A DNA stretch of 64,000 nucleotides, from positions 682,001-746,000 of the forward strand of contig NZ_FCNX02000001.1 of assembly GCF_001544835.2 (NCBI RefSeq), read 5' to 3'. The notes beneath the pieces were generated by a model. It worked only from the letters and a program-made list of their open reading frames with translations. It had not been told where the DNA came from and did no database searches. This DNA comes from Caballeronia fortuita (GTDB taxonomy: Bacteria > Pseudomonadota > Gammaproteobacteria > Burkholderiales > Burkholderiaceae). This document shows, in pieces, positions 54,608-64,000 of this stretch (its first letter is position 1; each line of letters begins with the position of its first letter). A program made the translations under genes and the position numbers.

Positions 54608-56674
54608 TCAGCGGGACTCGCCCGGTTTCTGTTGATCGATGCCCGGGCCCGAACGACGGCGCACCGTCGGCTTGCCCGTGCGCGCCTGCGCCTGAGGCGC
54701 GGTGCGCGGCGCGGCGACAGCGGTCTTCGTCTTGCCCTTCGCCGTCTTCACGATCTCGTCGACGGGCGATTCGTCGCCGCGTTGCGCCGCGAGATAGGCG
54801 GCCGCTGCAGCTTCGGCGCTCGCGCCATCCGGACGCCACACCTGGCCGATCGCGAGCGACTTCAGCTTCTTCTTGCCGCCGTACCACAGGTTCACGAGGC
54901 CGCGCGAGAAGAACACCGCCGAAAACATCGACGTCAAGATGCCGATACAGTGCACCACCGCGAAGCCGCGCACCGGGCCCGAACCGAACGCGAGCAGCGC
55001 GAGGCCGGCAATCAGCGTCGTGACGTTCGAGTCGAGAATCGTCGCCCAGGCGTGCTTGAAGCCTTCCTGAATCGCGGTCTGCGGCGGCGCGCCGTTACGC
55101 AGTTCCTCGCGGATACGTTCGTTGATGAGCACGTTCGCGTCGATCGCCATACCGAGCGCGAGCGCGATAGCCGCGATACCCGGCAAGGTCAGCGTCGCCT
55201 GAAGCAGCGAAAGCACGGCGACCAGCAGCAGCAGGTTCACCGACAGCGCCAGCATGGAGAACACGCCGAACAGCAGGTAGTACGCGATCATGAAGACGGC
55301 GATCGCGGCGAAACCGTAGGTCACCGAATCGAAGCCCTTCTTGATGTTGTCCGCGCCGAGACTCGGGCCGACCGTGCGTTCCTCGATGATGTCCATCGGC
55401 GCGGCGAGCGAACCGGCGCGCAAAAGCAGCGCGAGATCGGTTGCGGCTTGCGGCGTCGGCTGGCCGGTGATCGAGAAGCGGTCGCCGAGTTCGGACTGGA
55501 TGGTCGCGACCGTCAGCACTTCGCCCTTGCCCTTCTCGAACAGCACCATCGCCATCGGCTTGCCGATGTTGTCGCGCGACACGGCCGAAACCGCGCGTCC
55601 GCCAGCCGAATCGAGACGGATGTTGACCGACGGGCGCTGATGCTCGTCGAAGCCCGCCGACGCGTCGATGATGCGGTCGCCGGTGAAGATCACCTGCTTG
55701 CGCAGCAGCACGAGGCGGTCGCCTTGCTTGAACGCTTCGTCGCCGGGCGGCACTGCGTCGTTCGGGCCGATATACGTGTTGACCGGATCCGCGAGACGCG
55801 CTTCGAGCGTCGCCGTGCGGCCGATGATGTCCTTCGCCTTCGCCGTATCCTGCACGCCCGGCAATTCGACGACGATGCGATCCGAGCCCTGTTGCTGGAT
55901 CACCGGCTCCGCGACGCCGAGTTCGTTCACGCGGTTATGCAGCGTGGTGATGTTCTGCTTGAGCGCGCTGTCCTCGACCGTCTTATGCGCAGCCGCCGAG
56001 AACGTGCCGACGACCTGGAAGCCGTCGGCGCCCTGACGCGTCGTCCATTGCAGCTCGGACACGCCGGTTTGCAGCAGCGTGCGCGCGTTGTCGGCGCCGG
56101 CCTGATCGGAGAAATTCACGACGACCGACTGCCCGACGCGGTTCACGCCGCCATCGCGGATATTGCGATCGCGCAGATAGGTGCGCGCGTCGGCGGCGTC
56201 GGAGTCGAGCTTCTTGTTGAGCGCGCCGGCCATGTCGACCTGCAGCAGGAAGTGCACGCCGCCGCGCAAGTCGAGACCGAGGTACATCGGCAACGCATGC
56301 AGGGCCGTCAGCCAGCGCGGCGAGGCGCTCTGCAGGTTCAGCGCGACGATGTAATGCGGATCGCTCGGGTCGGTGTTCAGCGTCTTCGAAAGCAGATCCT
56401 TCGCGTGCAACTGCGTGTCGGTGTCTTTCAGGCGCACGCGGATGTTCGCGTTCAGTTGCGAATTGTCGAACGTGACTTCGTCGGCCTTGATGTTGCTCGC
56501 GGCGAGCGCGGCTTCGACGTTCGCAAGCGTCGCGGAATCGAGCTTGACGGTCGCCTTGCCGCTCGACACCTGCACTGCGGGCGCTTCGCCGAAGAAGTTG
56601 GGGAGCGTGTACACGAGGCCGATGACGAGCGCCACCAGCATCACGACATACTTCCAGAGGGGATAACGATTCAT
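54608..56674 (-). CDS. secD: Protein translocase subunit SecD
   Basis: A 688-residue Sec accessory protein with an N-terminal helix, the large periplasmic P1 domain ('LDLRGGVHFLLQVDMAGAL'), and a six-helix membrane bundle with 'ALGMAIDANVLINERIREEL' carrying the functional Asp. The C-terminal ~60 residues after the last helix are Ala/Lys-rich and look disordered. It is 127 bp behind yajC. Confidence 0.96.
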   Translation of the reverse strand: MNRYPLWKYVVMLVALVIGLVYTLPNFFGEAPAVQVSSGKATVKLDSATLANVEAALAASNIKADEVTFDNSQLNANIRVRLKDTDTQLHAKDLLSKTLNTDPSDPHYIVALNLQSASPRWLTALHALPMYLGLDLRGGVHFLLQVDMAGALNKKLDSDAADARTYLRDRNIRDGGVNRVGQSVVVNFSDQAGADNARTLLQTGVSELQWTTRQGADGFQVVGTFSAAAHKTVEDSALKQNITTLHNRVNELGVAEPVIQQQGSDRIVVELPGVQDTAKAKDIIGRTATLEARLADPVNTYIGPNDAVPPGDEAFKQGDRLVLLRKQVIFTGDRIIDASAGFDEHQRPSVNIRLDSAGGRAVSAVSRDNIGKPMAMVLFEKGKGEVLTVATIQSELGDRFSITGQPTPQAATDLALLLRAGSLAAPMDIIEERTVGPSLGADNIKKGFDSVTYGFAAIAVFMIAYYLLFGVFSMLALSVNLLLLVAVLSLLQATLTLPGIAAIALALGMAIDANVLINERIREELRNGAPPQTAIQEGFKHAWATILDSNVTTLIAGLALLAFGSGPVRGFAVVHCIGILTSMFSAVFFSRGLVNLWYGGKKKLKSLAIGQVWRPDGASAEAAAAAYLAAQRGDESPVDEIVKTAKGKTKTAVAAPRTAPQAQARTGKPTVRRRSGPGIDQQKPGESR

Positions 56675-56801
56675 GGGAGTGGCCGACCGGAAAGTTGGCT
56701 TCGGAGGAGAGGGCGTCCGGCGTTATGCGCTGCGAGCCGGTCGGGAAGACTCGGACGGCTCGGTGAGCGAGGCCGCGCCGGACGCGGTGGAACGAGTGGC
56801 C

Positions 56802-57131
56802 TTACAGCGACTTGATGGTGCCCTTCGGGAGAATGGTCGTCACGGCCGCCTTCTGGATCGTGATTTCCGTGCCTTCGGCGATTTCCACGCCCACGTAGGC
56901 GTCCGTCACCTTCGTGATCTTGCCGACGATGCCGCCGTTCGTCACCACTTCATCGCCCTTGGCCATGGCGGCGAGCATGTTGCGATGCTCCTTCTGACGC
57001 TTCATTTGCGGACGGATCATGATGAAGTACAGCACCGCGAACATCAGGATCAGCGGCAGGAAGCTCATCAGGCTCGATTCCGCGCCACCCGCGGTTGCGC
57101 CTTGTGCAAAGGCATTGGAAATGAACGACAC
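56802..57131 (-). CDS. yajC: Preprotein translocase subunit YajC
   Basis: A 109-residue single-helix membrane protein of the SecDF-YajC complex. 'LPLILMFAVLYFIMIRPQMKRQKEH' is the family signature; the C-terminal ~60 residues form the cytosolic beta domain. The 208-bp gap to tgt is wide enough for a separate promoter. Confidence 0.95.
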   Translation of the reverse strand: MSFISNAFAQGATAGGAESSLMSFLPLILMFAVLYFIMIRPQMKRQKEHRNMLAAMAKGDEVVTNGGIVGKITKVTDAYVGVEIAEGTEITIQKAAVTTILPKGTIKSL

Positions 57132-57339
57132 GTTGGTCTCTCCGTTAAAACGTCACAAATACGTTCGAAAAACTCGAATAGAAATTAGCCCGCTATTCTA
57201 CCACTCGCCCATGCCGCGAGACTCCGGGAATGCGCTTTGTCATCAAGCCGTTACGGTGCGGATTTGCGGACTCGCACGGCATTTCGCGAAGCGGTAGAAA
57301 GGCGATTGTAATGCGGGATCGGCGGTTCCGATTGCGGAT

Positions 57340-58551
<1,212 letters not shown>

Positions 58552-59583
58552 TCATGCGCGCGTGAGGAGCATCGCGTCGCCATAACTGAAGAAGCGGTAT
58601 TTCTGCTCGATCGCGTGGCGATATGCGTCGCGGATCGTTTCCATGCCGGCGAATGCGGAGACCAGCATCATCAACGTCGACTTCGGCAAGTGGAAATTCG
58701 TCACGAGCCGGTCGACGACGCGGAATTCGTAGCCCGGCGTGATGAAGATATCGGTTTCGGCCTGCGTCGCAGAAAGCGGGCGATTCGCTTGCGCGGCATC
58801 GCGCGCGGCGGCTTCGAGCGCGCGCATCGACGTCGTGCCGACCGCGATCACCTTGTTGCCGCGCGCCTTCACCGCCGCAATGCGATCGACGAGCGATTGC
58901 GGCAGGTCGTACCACTCGCTGTGCATCTTGTGCTCGGCGATATTCTCGACGCGCACCGGCTGAAACGTGCCCGCGCCGACGTGCAGCGTCAGCGTCGCGC
59001 GCTCGATGCCGCGTTTTTCGAGTTCGGCGAAGAGCGCATCGTCGAAATGCAGGCCGGCGGTCGGCGCGGCGACCGCGCCCGGATTTGCCGCATAGACCGT
59101 CTGATAGCGCGTTTCGTCGTAAGCGTCGGCGTCATGCTCGATGTACGGCGGCAGCGGCAAGCGCCCGTATTGCTCGATGAGCGTCAGGCACTCCGCCGGA
59201 AAGTGCAGCGTGTAGAACGGTTCGACACGTTCGCCCACGGTCACGTCGAACGCGTCCGCGAGACGGATCGTCGTGCCTTCGGCCGGGCTCTTGCTCGCGC
59301 GGATCTGAGCGAGCGCCGTGGTCGCGCCGGTCAGTCGCTCGACGAGCACTTCGACGCGTCCGCCGCTGGCCTTCTGGCCTAGGAAGCGCGCCTTCAGGAC
59401 TTTGGTATCGTTGAAGACCAGGAGATCGCCGGCATCGAGCAGACCCGGCAGCTCGGAGAAACGCCGGTCGACGAGCTTGCCGCCGGACACGTCGAGCAGA
59501 CGGCTCGCGCTGCGCTCGGCGAGCGCGCTCTGCGCGATCAGCTCGGGCGGCAGATTAAAATCGAAATCGGAAAGCGTGAACAT
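58552..59583 (-). CDS. queA: S-adenosylmethionine:tRNA ribosyltransferase-isomerase
   Basis: Converts preQ1-tRNA to epoxyqueuosine-tRNA using the ribosyl part of SAM. The 343-residue protein opens '[18 protein letters not shown]' and has '[18 protein letters not shown]', 'PTAGLHFD' and '[16 protein letters not shown]'. The ATG at 59583 is the family start; the frame is open much further (to 59838) into the divergent recG gene and that part is a shadow. Confidence 0.96.
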   Translation of the reverse strand: MFTLSDFDFNLPPELIAQSALAERSASRLLDVSGGKLVDRRFSELPGLLDAGDLLVFNDTKVLKARFLGQKASGGRVEVLVERLTGATTALAQIRASKSPAEGTTIRLADAFDVTVGERVEPFYTLHFPAECLTLIEQYGRLPLPPYIEHDADAYDETRYQTVYAANPGAVAAPTAGLHFDDALFAELEKRGIERATLTLHVGAGTFQPVRVENIAEHKMHSEWYDLPQSLVDRIAAVKARGNKVIAVGTTSMRALEAAARDAAQANRPLSATQAETDIFITPGYEFRVVDRLVTNFHLPKSTLMMLVSAFAGMETIRDAYRHAIEQKYRFFSYGDAMLLTRA

Positions 59584-59665
59584 GGCTTGAACGTAGCGCG
59601 AACAGGACGCGAAGAAACCGCATTCGCGCCGAACAAACCTCATATTGTACTTGCGAAGAGAGCCG

Positions 59666-61852
59666 ATGCCCTTGTCCGACCGCCGCGTAACCGCCTCGAC
59701 CGATCCGCTGGCCCTGGAGGAAAGCGACGCGCCGCGCGCCGCCGCGCCGTCGAAGAAGAAGGCGAAGGCGGACGAGAAGCCGAAAACCGTCGTCAAGACG
59801 GCGGACAAGCTCGCCAGGCTCGGCCTCAAATCCGACATCGATCTCGTGCTTCATCTGCCGATGCGCTACGAGGACGAAACATCGCTCACGCCCATCGGCG
59901 AGATGATTCCGGGCGATGTCGCGCAGACCGAAGGCGTCGTGTTCGACAACGAGATCGCATACCGGCCGCGCCGCCAGTTGCTCGTCAAAATTCACGATGA
60001 CGCCGGCGACGAACTCACGCTGCGCTTTCTCAACTTCTACGGCTCGCAGGTCAAGCAGATGGCGATCGGCGTGCGGCTGCGCGTGCGCGGCGACGTGCGC
60101 GGCGGCTTCTTCGGGCTGGAGATGGTGCATCCGGCGGTGCGCCCCGTCGATGACGGCACGCCGCTGCCGCAGGCGCTGACGCCGGTGTATCCGTCGACGG
60201 CGGGAATCTCGCAGGCCTATCTGCGCAAGGCGATCGACAACGCGATCACGCGCGTCGATCTGCCGGAACTGCTGCCGGCGCCTGTCGCCAAGGCGCATTT
60301 GCAGCCTCTGAATGTGCCCGGTCTGCTCGATGCCGTGAAGACGCTGCATCATCCGCACGCCGATTCCGACGAAACCGCGCTCATCGACGGCACGCATCCG
60401 GCGTGGACGCGCATCAAGTTCGAGGAATTGCTCGCGCAGCAGTTGTCACTCAAGCGTGCGCACGAAGAGCGCCGCACGCGCGCCGCGCCCGCGATGCCGC
60501 GCCGCCTGCCCGACGACGACGCGTCGCTCGTCGTGCGTCTCCTGCGCGCGCTGCCGTTCGCGCTGACCGGCGCGCAGCAGCGCGTGGTCGCGGAAATCGC
60601 CGGAGAACTGACGCTCGCGCATCCGATGCAGCGTCTTTTGCAAGGCGATGTCGGCAGCGGCAAGACAATCGTCGCTGCGCTCGCGGCGGCGCAGGCCATC
60701 GACGCGGGTTATCAGGCCGCGCTCATGGCGCCGACCGAAATTCTCGCGGAACAGCACGCGCGCAAGCTGCGCGGCTGGCTGGAGCCGCTCGGCGTCACCG
60801 TCGCGTGGCTCGCGGGCAGTCTCAAGGCAAAGGAAAAACGCGCGGCGCTCGAAGCGGCGGCGCTCGGCACGGCGAAGCTCGTCATCGGCACGCACGCGAT
60901 CATTCAGGACGCGGTGGAGTTCGCGCGCCTCGGCCTCGTGATCGTCGATGAACAACATCGCTTCGGCGTCGCGCAGCGGCTCGCGTTGCGCGCGAAGGCG
61001 CTGAATGCGGCGGACGGACGCGCCGACTTCCAGCCGCATCAATTGATGATGTCCGCGACGCCGATCCCGCGCACGCTCGCGATGACCTATTACGCCGACC
61101 TCGATGTCTCGACCATCGACGAACTGCCGCCCGGCCGCACGCCGATTCTCACCAAAGTCGTGTCGGACGGCAGGCGCGACGAGATCATCGGCCGCGTGCG
61201 CGAGGCGGCGCTCACCGGAAGGCAGGTGTACTGGGTGTGTCCGCTGATCGAGGAAAGCGAGACGCTGCAGCTACAGACCGCCGTCGAAACATACGAAACG
61301 CTCGTCGCCGCGCTGCCGGAACTGCGGGTGGGGCTGGTTCACGGTCGGCTCGCGCCCGCCGAAAAAGCCGCCGTGATGGACGCGTTTTCGCGCAACGAAG
61401 TGCAACTGCTCGTCGCGACGACGGTGATCGAAGTCGGCGTGGACGTGCCGAATGCGTCGCTGATGGTGATCGAGCATGCGGAGCGGTTCGGTCTCGCGCA
61501 ACTGCATCAGTTGCGCGGCCGCGTGGGGCGCGGCAGCGCGGCGTCGGTGTGCGTGCTGATGTACGCGAATCCGCTGTCGCAGACGGCGCGCGCGCGCCTT
61601 TCGACGATGCGCGAAACCACCGATGGCTTCGAGATCGCGCGCCGCGACCTCGAAATCCGCGGCCCGGGCGAATTTCTGGGCGCGCGGCAATCCGGCGAAG
61701 CGATGCTGCGCTTCGCCAGTCTTGAAAATGACGGCTGGCTGATCGAGCCCGCGCGCGCCGCCGCCGATCAGATGCTCGCGCAATTCCCCGACGCCGTCAC
61801 ACGCCATCTCGCGCGCTGGCTCGGCGCGCGCGAGCACTATTTGAAGGCGTGA
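59666..61852 (+). CDS. recG: ATP-dependent DNA helicase RecG
   Basis: Superfamily 2 helicase that regresses stalled forks. The 728-residue protein has the N-terminal wedge (OB) domain, Walker A 'GDVGSGKT', the DEQH box '[12 protein letters not shown]', '[12 protein letters not shown]', and the C-terminal 'QLRGRVGRG'. About 40 N-terminal residues are Ala/Lys-rich and extra to the E. coli protein. The ATG at 59666 is preferred over the TTG at 59645. Divergent from queA, 82 bp apart. Confidence 0.95.
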   Translation: MPLSDRRVTASTDPLALEESDAPRAAAPSKKKAKADEKPKTVVKTADKLARLGLKSDIDLVLHLPMRYEDETSLTPIGEMIPGDVAQTEGVVFDNEIAYRPRRQLLVKIHDDAGDELTLRFLNFYGSQVKQMAIGVRLRVRGDVRGGFFGLEMVHPAVRPVDDGTPLPQALTPVYPSTAGISQAYLRKAIDNAITRVDLPELLPAPVAKAHLQPLNVPGLLDAVKTLHHPHADSDETALIDGTHPAWTRIKFEELLAQQLSLKRAHEERRTRAAPAMPRRLPDDDASLVVRLLRALPFALTGAQQRVVAEIAGELTLAHPMQRLLQGDVGSGKTIVAALAAAQAIDAGYQAALMAPTEILAEQHARKLRGWLEPLGVTVAWLAGSLKAKEKRAALEAAALGTAKLVIGTHAIIQDAVEFARLGLVIVDEQHRFGVAQRLALRAKALNAADGRADFQPHQLMMSATPIPRTLAMTYYADLDVSTIDELPPGRTPILTKVVSDGRRDEIIGRVREAALTGRQVYWVCPLIEESETLQLQTAVETYETLVAALPELRVGLVHGRLAPAEKAAVMDAFSRNEVQLLVATTVIEVGVDVPNASLMVIEHAERFGLAQLHQLRGRVGRGSAASVCVLMYANPLSQTARARLSTMRETTDGFEIARRDLEIRGPGEFLGARQSGEAMLRFASLENDGWLIEPARAAADQMLAQFPDAVTRHLARWLGAREHYLKA

Positions 61853-61981
61853 CTGAACTCGCGCAAGTCATCTCGGTCCCTATTTAGCGGAGTAAACCGG
61901 CGAATCGGCAAAAGTTGTCGAACGGCGGTTGCCGGGTGTATAACTCAAACCTATCGAATCAATGTATTTCATTGGCCTCCA

Positions 61982-62941
61982 ATGACCCTCACTGAACTGA
62001 AGTACATCGTCGCGGTTGCGCGCGAACGGCATTTCGGCCGCGCCGCCGAGGCGTGCTTCGTCAGCCAGCCGACGCTCTCGGTGGCAATCAAGAAACTCGA
62101 AGACGAACTCAACGTGCAGATCTTCGAGCGCGGGACGAGCGAAGTCAGCGTGACGCCGATCGGCGAGCAGATCGTGACGCAGGCGCAGCGCGTGCTCGAA
62201 CAGACACTCGCCATCAAGGAAATCGCCAAGCAGGGCAAGGATCCGCTCGTCGGCCCGTTGCGGCTGGGCGTGATCTATACGATCGGGCCGTATCTGCTGC
62301 CGACTCTCGTCAAGCAGATGATCAAGTCGGTCCCGCAGATGCCGCTGATGCTCCAGGAGAACTACACCCTCAAGCTGATCGAACTGCTCAAGCAGGGCGA
62401 AATCGATGTCGCGATCATGGCGCTGCCGTTTCCCGAAACCGGTCTGATGGTGCGCGCGCTGTATGACGAGCCGTTCGTCGTTGCGATGCCGTCGGGTCAC
62501 GCGTGGGAAAACCGTCCGAAGATCGATCCGGACGATCTCAAGCAGGAAACCATGCTGCTGCTCGGCAGCGGCCATTGCTTCCGCGATCACGTGCTCGGCG
62601 TGTGCCCCGAACTCATGCGCTTTTCGCAGAACGCGGACGGCATCCAGAAGACGTTCGAAGGCTCGTCGCTGGAGACGATTCGCCATATGGTCGCAAGCGG
62701 TGTCGGCATTACGGTGCTGCCGCGCATGTCGGTGAGCGAAGTGAAGCCGCACGCGGCGGGCATCGATTCGGGCTTGCTGAGCTATGTTCCGTTCGACGAA
62801 CCCGTGCCCGACCGCCGCGTGGTGCTTGCGTGGCGCAAGAGCTTTACGCGCATGCCGGCGATCGACGCGATCTCGGATGCCATTGCGCAATGCGATCTGC
62901 CGGGCGTGAAGAAGCTCGATATGCCCGTCGCCGTCAACTAA
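61982..62941 (+). CDS. oxyR: Hydrogen-peroxide sensor OxyR
   Basis: LysR-type activator of the peroxide regulon. The 319-residue protein has the N-terminal helix-turn-helix 'HFGRAAEACFVSQPTLSVAIKKLEDEL' and both redox cysteines, Cys199 ('GSGHCFRDH') and Cys208 ('GVCPEL'), at the same numbers as E. coli OxyR, so disulfide sensing should be intact. It precedes a catalase gene on the same strand, separated by a terminator and a palindromic AT-rich region that is a likely OxyR site. Confidence 0.95.
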   Translation: MTLTELKYIVAVARERHFGRAAEACFVSQPTLSVAIKKLEDELNVQIFERGTSEVSVTPIGEQIVTQAQRVLEQTLAIKEIAKQGKDPLVGPLRLGVIYTIGPYLLPTLVKQMIKSVPQMPLMLQENYTLKLIELLKQGEIDVAIMALPFPETGLMVRALYDEPFVVAMPSGHAWENRPKIDPDDLKQETMLLLGSGHCFRDHVLGVCPELMRFSQNADGIQKTFEGSSLETIRHMVASGVGITVLPRMSVSEVKPHAAGIDSGLLSYVPFDEPVPDRRVVLAWRKSFTRMPAIDAISDAIAQCDLPGVKKLDMPVAVN

Positions 62942-62959
62942 GCACACGCAGTCCACGCA

Positions 62960-62993
62960 AACGCCGCACTCCTCCGATGGAGTGCGGCGTTTT
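62960..62993 (+). terminator. Terminator of oxyR
   Basis: 13-bp stem AACGCCGCACTCC (62960-62972) / GGAGTGCGGCGTT (62979-62991) followed by TTTCATTT. It separates oxyR from the catalase gene. Confidence 0.9.
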
Positions 62994-63012
62994 CATTTCG
63001 GCGGCGCCGCGC

Positions 63013-63054
63013 CTATCGTATAGATAAAATTAATCGAATTAGATATATCGATAG
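63013..63054. promoter_or_regulatory. Candidate OxyR-binding region upstream of the catalase gene
   Basis: A 42-bp AT-rich tract flanked by CTATCG (63013-63018) and CGATAG (63049-63054) with several ATAG/GATA elements inside (ATAG at 63020-63023). OxyR contacts four ATAG-like elements over about this length; the spacing here fits only in part, so this is a candidate. Confidence 0.45.
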
Positions 63055-63230
63055 TTTGAGTTACGATCTCTCTCACAGTCTTGCCAAGAGAGGAATCCAT
63101 GACCGCCGCGACCATCTTCGACCGCTACGGAAACATCAGCGACATCGTGCTCGCGTTCCTCGCCGATTCGCCCGCGTCGCTTAAGCGCGCCACCATCATC
63201 CAACGCAAACGCACAAACAGGAGCATCACG

Positions 63231-64000
63231 ATGACGACCCAACGACTCACGACCGCCGCGGGCGCACCCGTCGGGGACAACCAGAATTCGCAGACCGCCG
63301 GCCCGCGCGGTCCGGTTACCTTGCAGGACTTCTGGCTGGTCGAGAAACTCGCGCACTTCGATCGCGAAGTGATTCCCGAGCGGCGCGTCCACGCAAAAGG
63401 CTCCGGCGCGTTCGGCACGTTCCGCGTGACGCACGATATCTCGCGCTACACCAAGGCGAAGCTGTTCGCGGACATCGGCAAGGAAACGCCGATCTTCATG
63501 CGCTTTTCGACGGTCGCGGGCGAGCGCGGCGCCGCCGATGCCGAGCGCGACGTACGCGGCTTCTCGATCAAGTTCTACACGGAAGAAGGCAATTGGGACG
63601 TGGTCGGCAACAACACGCCGGTGTTCTTCATCCGCGATCCGCTCAAGTTTCCCGACTTCATCCACACGCAGAAGCGCGATCCGTACACGAATCTGCGCAG
63701 CAACGTCGCGGCTTGGGATTTCTGGTCGCGTCATCCGGAATCGCTGCATCAGGTGACGATTCTCATGAGCGACCGCGGCATTCCGAAGAATTACCGTCAG
63801 ATGCACGGCTTCGGTTCGCACACGTTCTCCTTCGTCAACAAGGACGGCGAGCGCTTCTACGTGAAGTTCCACTTCAAGTCACAGCAGCCGCTCGACAACT
63901 ATACGGACGCGGAAGCCGCCGCCGTGATCGCGGGCGATCGCGAGAGTGCGCAGCGCGATCTCGTCGACAACATCGATAACGGCAACTTTCCGCGCTGGAA
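63231..64000 (+). CDS. Haem catalase (KatA/KatB type), N-terminal part, cut by window end
   Basis: Dismutates hydrogen peroxide. The first ~257 codons are present; the gene continues beyond the window. Seen: distal His region '[20 protein letters not shown]' with the catalytic His in 'VHAKG', '[20 protein letters not shown]', and the distal Asn in '[13 protein letters not shown]'. The small-subunit clade III is most likely. I use the ATG at 63231 because it has AGGAG at 63219-63223 and starts the family N-terminus (MTTQRLTT). The frame is open back to an ATG at 63099, also with AGAGGA (63089-63094) before it, adding 44 residues. Control by OxyR is inferred from position. Confidence 0.92.
   Translation, partial: MTTQRLTTAAGAPVGDNQNSQTAGPRGPVTLQDFWLVEKLAHFDREVIPERRVHAKGSGAFGTFRVTHDISRYTKAKLFADIGKETPIFMRFSTVAGERGAADAERDVRGFSIKFYTEEGNWDVVGNNTPVFFIRDPLKFPDFIHTQKRDPYTNLRSNVAAWDFWSRHPESLHQVTILMSDRGIPKNYRQMHGFGSHTFSFVNKDGERFYVKFHFKSQQPLDNYTDAEAAAVIAGDRESAQRDLVDNIDNGNFPRW

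Overview
The window is high-G+C, densely coded chromosomal DNA of a betaproteobacterium of the family Burkholderiaceae, most likely the Paraburkholderia/Caballeronia group. This rests on the codon usage, on gene orders such as dusB-fis-purH-ruvCAB, queA-tgt-yajC-secDF, rplM-rpsI-erpA-anmK-tyrS and recG-oxyR-katA, and on the sequences of the housekeeping proteins. There is no phage, insertion sequence, CRISPR array, rRNA or tRNA. Most of the window is core genome.

Layout. 1-5725: fatty-acid beta-oxidation run (3' end of an acyl-CoA dehydrogenase, a 600-bp palindromic repeat element, a FadN-type bifunctional enzyme, a thiolase and an isomerase-type crotonase). 5731-10504: fdhD, a nitrate-reductase-associated protein, and a large PAS/LOV-GGDEF-EAL c-di-GMP enzyme. 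10521-13410: thioesterase, an ATM1-type ABC exporter and a tiny membrane protein. 13420-20855: nitrogen block (NarK-type nitrate transporter, LysR regulator, glutamate dehydrogenase and the gltIJKL glutamate/aspartate ABC importer). 20904-24794: YafJ-type amidotransferase, pyrC, a DUF3025 protein, RNase P RNA and an OsmC protein. 24795-30598: a candidate 60-nt anti-Shine-Dalgarno sRNA, the rplM-rpsI operon with a structured leader, erpA, anmK, tyrS, dtd and a histidine phosphatase. 30595-35908 (minus strand): dusB-fis-purH-ruvC-ruvA-ruvB. 36119-43948 (mostly minus): ubiH-pepP, a THUMP rRNA methyltransferase, an AT-richer orphan membrane protein, and the three pnt transhydrogenase genes. 44174-47378: nudJ-mnmA, a TetR regulator with three operator-like sites, and a GST. 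47525-51207: pqiA1-pqiA2-pqiB-pqiC lipid-transport operon. 51664-53552: cytochrome b561 and two YceI proteins. 53631-59583: queA-tgt-yajC-secD-secF. 59666-64000: recG, oxyR and the 5' part of a catalase gene, cut by the window end.

Functionally, the window joins lipid catabolism, nitrogen assimilation, tRNA and Sec housekeeping, DNA recombination and peroxide defence. The items most worth following up are the short C-rich sRNA at 25125-25184, which carries a copy of the 16S rRNA 3'-tail motif; the LOV domain at residues ~480-600 of the GGDEF-EAL protein, which keeps the photoactive Cys and both flavin Asn residues at exact phototropin spacing but has Ile at the signalling Gln; the repeated TetR operators; and the 598-1188 palindrome.
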